Below are positions 60,465 through 64,000 of a DNA stretch of 64,000 nucleotides, piece after piece. Position numbers and translations under genes: made by a program. The notes under the pieces were generated by a model that ran no database searches, was not told the origin of the DNA, and saw nothing but the letters and a program-made list of their open reading frames with translations. The first letter of the stretch is position 1. Each line of letters starts with the position of its first letter. The DNA is from Candidatus Neomicrothrix sp. UBA814 (GTDB lineage Bacteria > Actinomycetota > Acidimicrobiia > Acidimicrobiales > Poriferisodalaceae). Location of the stretch: positions 1 through 64,000 of the forward strand of contig DBIA01000035.1 of the NCBI GenBank assembly GCA_002296525.1. Direction: 5' to 3'.

Positions 60465-61697
60465 ATGGCAGACGTAGAAGTTGAAGTTGATCCGTATGAA
60501 GTCGGAATTGACCCTGTAAGAATCGAAAGCCTAGGGATGCACCTGGCCAAATATGTTGATGATGGTCGCTTGCCAGGAGTCAACGTGTTGCTTAGTCGGG
60601 CGGGCAAGGTCGCGTACCGCTACATGTATGGATCCCGAGATCTCGAAAGAGGTCTGCCAGTCGAATCAGACACCATCTATCGCTTCTATTCAATGACAAA
60701 GCCGATTACCTCGATAGCAGCGATGCAGTTGTATGAAAAAGGCTTACTTCAACTCAAAGATCCGATATCTAACTGGATTCCAGGGTTTTCCGACAGCAAA
60801 GTCTTCGTGGGTGGTGACGCAATAAATCCAGAGACGCGCGATGCCACCCGAGAAATCACAGTTCACGACCTGCTGACCCACACCAGTGGACTCACCTATC
60901 ACTTCCATATGGCCAACGCAGTAGATGAAATGTATCGAAGAGCAGGATTCGACTGGACGAGTAGCCCTGGCGATTTAGAGAACCAGTGCAACGTTTTAGC
61001 CTCACTCCCGTTGTTGTTTGACCCAGGCACAGAGTGGAACTATTCGTATTCCACCGATGTGTTAGGGCGGGTTGTAGAAGTAGTCAGCGGGCTCACTCTT
61101 GACTCCTACATGGACGAAAACATCTTTCAGCCCCTGGGAATGGTAGATACTGGATTCTCAGTACCCGACGGTCAAGAGTCCCGGTTCGCTTCTTGTTACT
61201 TCCCGCAAGGCGAAAATAAGCAAGCGGCTCTTCTCGATGACGCTCAGCGGTCGCCATACTTGAGGGAGCCCATTGGCCTCTCAGGTGGTGGAGGACTTGT
61301 TTCAACCCTCGCGGATTATCACCGCTTTACACAGGCACTGCGAAACAACGGTGTCTTAAATGAACAAAGAATTATTGGTAGGAAGACCCTGCAATTCATG
61401 ACTAGGAACCACCTGCCCGGAGGGGTCGACCTAACTCAATACGGTCGACCTTTGTTTTCAGAAACAACCTATGACGGAGTTGGCTTTGGGCTCGGATTCT
61501 CGGTCGTCGTAGACCCCACTAAAGCCAAGGTGTTAAGTCAGGAAGGTGAATACGGTTGGGGAGGGGCAGCATCGACTGCGTTCTGGGTCGATCCGGTAGA
61601 GGACTTGACGGTCATTTTCTTAACGCAGTTGCTGCCGTCGAGCACTCATCCGATAAGACCCGAAATGAAAGCTTTGATATACCAATCCCTTCTCTAA
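60465..61697 (+). CDS. Beta-lactamase-fold serine hydrolase
   Basis: A class C beta-lactamase/esterase-type enzyme of 410 residues. The Ser-x-x-Lys motif is SMTK near residue 76, the Tyr motif YSYS is near 191, and the segment LLTHTSGLTYHF near 140 is typical of this group. There is no signal peptide, which points to a cytoplasmic esterase or peptidase, not a resistance enzyme. ATG 60465 has GAGAAGGA upstream; the frame from 60315 runs across the opposite gene. Substrate unknown. Confidence 0.88.
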   Translation: MADVEVEVDPYEVGIDPVRIESLGMHLAKYVDDGRLPGVNVLLSRAGKVAYRYMYGSRDLERGLPVESDTIYRFYSMTKPITSIAAMQLYEKGLLQLKDPISNWIPGFSDSKVFVGGDAINPETRDATREITVHDLLTHTSGLTYHFHMANAVDEMYRRAGFDWTSSPGDLENQCNVLASLPLLFDPGTEWNYSYSTDVLGRVVEVVSGLTLDSYMDENIFQPLGMVDTGFSVPDGQESRFASCYFPQGENKQAALLDDAQRSPYLREPIGLSGGGGLVSTLADYHRFTQALRNNGVLNEQRIIGRKTLQFMTRNHLPGGVDLTQYGRPLFSETTYDGVGFGLGFSVVVDPTKAKVLSQEGEYGWGGAASTAFWVDPVEDLTVIFLTQLLPSSTHPIRPEMKALIYQSLL

Positions 61698-61852
61698 CCC
61701 TGACGTGGTTCACCTGGCGTTAAAGGCTGACTTCTAACGTGCATAAATCACTCACCAACTAAGCGGTAGCAAAGTCCACATATAAGGTTCCCGCTGCTTC
61801 AGGTGAATCTGAGTGCGGCTTTACCAACTTTTGCAAGTTACTCTCCTAACTC

Positions 61853-63259
61853 ATGAGCAACGAAGAGACACTCGACTTTGATCTCGTCATAGTTGGCACA
61901 GGTTCGGGCAACAGTATTCCCGGGCCGGAATTTGATCACTGGAATATAGCGATCATAGAAAAGGGGTTATTTGGAGGCACGTGCCTAAATGTCGGTTGTA
62001 TCCCTTCAAAGATGTTCGTCTATGCCGCAGACGTAGCTGAAACTATCCGCAACTCCTCTAGATATGGCATTCAGGCCGATATCGAAGAAATTAACTGGCC
62101 CGCGATTCGCGACCGCGTGTTTGGCCGTATCGATCCGATAGCCCAAGGCGGAGAGGAGTACCGGCTAGGGGGTGAATGCCCCAATATCACCGTCTTCAGA
62201 GGAACAGGCCAACTGGTAGATGAAAAAACGCTCGAAGTTTCAGGCAGCGACGGTCAAATAACTCGACTCTCCGGACGACATATCGTTTTGGGCGCAGGTG
62301 CGCGACCCTTTATCCCTCCATACCCCGGCCTTGATCAGGTCCCCTTCCACACCTCAGACACGATTATGCGCATCGACTCGCTTCCCCAACGGATGATTAT
62401 TTTCGGTGGAGGCTATATAGCCGCTGAATTGGGCCACGTATTCGAAGCCTTTGGTTGTGAAGTAACCATCATCAACCGAGGTGAACGGTTGTTACGCCGA
62501 GAAGACGATGACATATCAGTCCGCTTCACCGAGATAGTGAGCCAGCGGATCGATGTTCGTTGCGGAAGTGAGGTGACGAAAGTTGAACAGGTCGGTAACG
62601 GTATTCGTGTTGAGACTCAAAGAAATGAGGCTGTTGAAATCGTTGAAGGAGACATGCTTCTAGTGGCTGCAGGCCGCGTACCCAATGGTGATTTACTTGG
62701 TGCATCGGACGTAGGCATTTCTTGTGAAGAAGGACGAGTTCTAGTCGACGAGTACTTCCGCACATCTCGCGAAGGGGTATGGGCTTTTGGGGACATCTCT
62801 AACGTGCATCAACTCAAACATCTCGCGAATGCGGAGGTGAGGGCTTTGCGCCAAAACCTTCTGAAGGCAGAGGGAGAAAGAGACGGGCCGATGCTTAGCG
62901 TTGATGACAAATTTGTCCCGCACGCAGTTTTCGGTCACCCTCAAGTTGCTTCAGTGGGCCTTACCGAAAGAGATGCAAAGGAGCAGGGGCTTAGCATTGT
63001 CGTGGCACGCAAGGACTATGGGGCGACTGCCTATGGTTGGGCCATGGAGGACTCTGAGGGCTTTTGTAAATTGATAGTCGACGCCGAAAGCCGGCAACTT
63101 TTGGGAGCCCACATCATCGGTCCGCAAGCATCGTCTTTGATTCAGTCGCTAGTGCAAGGCATGGAGTTCGGACAAACCGTGGACCAGTTAGCTTCCCAAC
63201 AGTTCTATATCCATCCAGCTCTGACTGAGGTCGTAGAAAATGCCCTGTTGGAAGTCTGA
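61853..63259 (+). CDS. mtr: Mycothione reductase
   Basis: An NADPH-dependent flavoprotein that reduces oxidised mycothiol (mycothione). Its start LVIVGTGSGNSIPG and the redox pair GGTCLNVGCIPSKMFVYAADV (C43/C48) match M. tuberculosis Mtr very closely; other shared blocks are RVFGRIDPIA, YHTSDT-like FHTSDTIMRI, AYGWAMEDSEG and HPALTEVVENALL. The last His-Glu is the catalytic base pair. It implies that the organism makes mycothiol, an actinobacterial thiol. It stands alone on the plus strand with 155 nt of leader and converges with the 2OG-oxygenase gene. Confidence 0.94.
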   Translation: MSNEETLDFDLVIVGTGSGNSIPGPEFDHWNIAIIEKGLFGGTCLNVGCIPSKMFVYAADVAETIRNSSRYGIQADIEEINWPAIRDRVFGRIDPIAQGGEEYRLGGECPNITVFRGTGQLVDEKTLEVSGSDGQITRLSGRHIVLGAGARPFIPPYPGLDQVPFHTSDTIMRIDSLPQRMIIFGGGYIAAELGHVFEAFGCEVTIINRGERLLRREDDDISVRFTEIVSQRIDVRCGSEVTKVEQVGNGIRVETQRNEAVEIVEGDMLLVAAGRVPNGDLLGASDVGISCEEGRVLVDEYFRTSREGVWAFGDISNVHQLKHLANAEVRALRQNLLKAEGERDGPMLSVDDKFVPHAVFGHPQVASVGLTERDAKEQGLSIVVARKDYGATAYGWAMEDSEGFCKLIVDAESRQLLGAHIIGPQASSLIQSLVQGMEFGQTVDQLASQQFYIHPALTEVVENALLEV

Positions 63260-63273
63260 CTTCAACTACGTCG

Positions 63274-64000
63274 CTACTCGGCGCTCAGATTGATCTCCCA
63301 AAGAACCTGATCAAGGCAATCCCCAGCTGACATAGTCGGAAAGTTGCAAGGGCGTTCCGGCGAAACTGTTGAGGGAATAGGTGACAGGATCGTCCAGGGC
63401 GTGGGATGGCAGAACTGAACAACGCTCAGCCGTCCTTCGAGTTGGTCCTTGTCTGCTACGACCCGATGCCATCCAACCGGCACGAGTCCGTTCGTCAATC
63501 GTTCAAGCATGATGCCGGTGTTGATGATTACATGCCCATCAGGCGGTGCAGCGTCAACCCACTCGTCTTCGACCTTGACCTGAAGACCCCGTGCGGTAGC
63601 GCGGGGAAGGGCAGTAATCAGATTGATATCTCCATGTTCCTCTGCCCATACGTGCCCGCCGTTACCGCTGCCAGGGGCTTCACCCATCGGCGGGTATTGA
63701 ATTGCTCGAGTCAGGTGCGAGCCATGCTGAAGCATTGTGTCGAAATAGTTTTCATTTGCGCCAACACCAGTGGCAATGATTCTCAAGAAACGAGTCTGCA
63801 GTTCAACCAGACACTCGTGGAAATGAGTCAAGATTTCTGCAGCGTTAGATATATGTCGAGATGGGAAGACTGGGTCACCGTAGCGATGGGGATAACGCTC
63901 TCTTAAGGGGTGGCCTGAGGGCAAAGCTGTTCCCCAATTCAACATCTCCTTCCAATCTGGAGTGTCGGAAATAGCGGCGGTTTCAACCAGAAGGCCGGTA
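63274..64000 (-). CDS. Isopenicillin-N-synthase-like 2OG-Fe(II) oxygenase (partial, 5' end missing)
   Basis: A 2-oxoglutarate/Fe(II) oxygenase of the IPNS/flavanone group. Iron ligands are His and Asp in AEEHGDINLIT and the distal His in VGWHRVV, with RLSVVQF giving the Arg-x-Ser pair. The reading frame stays open to the window's right edge: upstream of the internal ATG at 63945 it still codes for in-frame residues (LLVETAAISDTPDWKEML), and the family needs an N-terminal domain. So the gene most likely starts beyond 64000. Substrate unknown. Confidence 0.85.
   Translation of the reverse strand, partial: TGLLVETAAISDTPDWKEMLNWGTALPSGHPLRERYPHRYGDPVFPSRHISNAAEILTHFHECLVELQTRFLRIIATGVGANENYFDTMLQHGSHLTRAIQYPPMGEAPGSGNGGHVWAEEHGDINLITALPRATARGLQVKVEDEWVDAAPPDGHVIINTGIMLERLTNGLVPVGWHRVVADKDQLEGRLSVVQFCHPTPWTILSPIPSTVSPERPCNFPTMSAGDCLDQVLWEINLSAE

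Overview
The window reads as ordinary, densely packed chromosome from an actinobacterium, most likely a member of the class Acidimicrobiia. This placement is an inference from gene content and order: a mycothione reductase (mycothiol redox), a probable F420-dependent LLM oxidoreductase, SteA/SteB-type cell-division proteins, a KorAB 2-oxoacid:ferredoxin oxidoreductase, and two gene neighbourhoods that match the order known from Mycobacterium tuberculosis (tlyA-nadK-recN-steA-steB-pyrG-nudix-xerD-scpA-scpB-rluB-cmk-der, and pgsA-gcvH-FHA-DUF151-merR). Base composition looks moderate, not the high GC of most soil actinobacteria, which would suit an aquatic lineage. No phage, insertion sequence, CRISPR array or plasmid gene was seen.

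Layout. Positions 1-640 hold the 3' end of a 23S rRNA gene, a 5S rRNA gene and a large hairpin. From 712 to 6712 come a TPR protein, class I aldolase, korA-korB and a HAD phosphatase. From 6808 to 18344 is a long plus-strand run: tlyA, nadK, recN, steA, steB, a GT2/GT4 pair, pyrG, an ADP-ribose pyrophosphatase, xerD, an HD protein and a small membrane protein. trpS faces the other way, followed by scpA, scpB, rluB, tyrA, an aroA-cmk fusion and plsC. ispH (minus), a PDZ/radical-SAM protein, der, a small zinc-ribbon protein and tRNA-Pro(GGG) end that block at about 29.9 kb.

From 29.9 to 50.7 kb lie mixed housekeeping and metabolic genes: a LOG-family protein, a ferredoxin-reductase-like flavoprotein, nrdAB (class Ia ribonucleotide reductase) with a palindrome-rich promoter, meaB and mutAB (methylmalonyl-CoA mutase), leuS, thrB, an acetolactate-synthase-like TPP enzyme, an SRAP protein, a HIT protein, pgsA, gcvH, an FHA protein, a DUF151 nuclease-family protein and a MerR regulator. 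The MerR gene has a striking upstream region with two overlapping inverted repeats that cannot both fold.

From 50.7 to 64 kb the content is more accessory and catabolic: msrB, an LLM oxidoreductase, a TauD-type dioxygenase, an enoyl-CoA hydratase, and a minus-strand cluster of a NicX-like dioxygenase, an acyl-CoA ligase, a 3-hydroxyisobutyrate-dehydrogenase-family enzyme and a PLP aminotransferase. A phosphatase, a beta-lactamase-fold hydrolase, mycothione reductase and a 2OG-Fe(II) oxygenase that runs off the right edge complete it.

The most noteworthy items are the aroA-cmk fusion, the GT2/MraY-like pair inserted between steB and pyrG, the competing hairpins upstream of merR, the FHA protein with a zinc ribbon at the garA locus, and the NicX-like operon. 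I did not find a clearly new multi-gene defence or mobile system.
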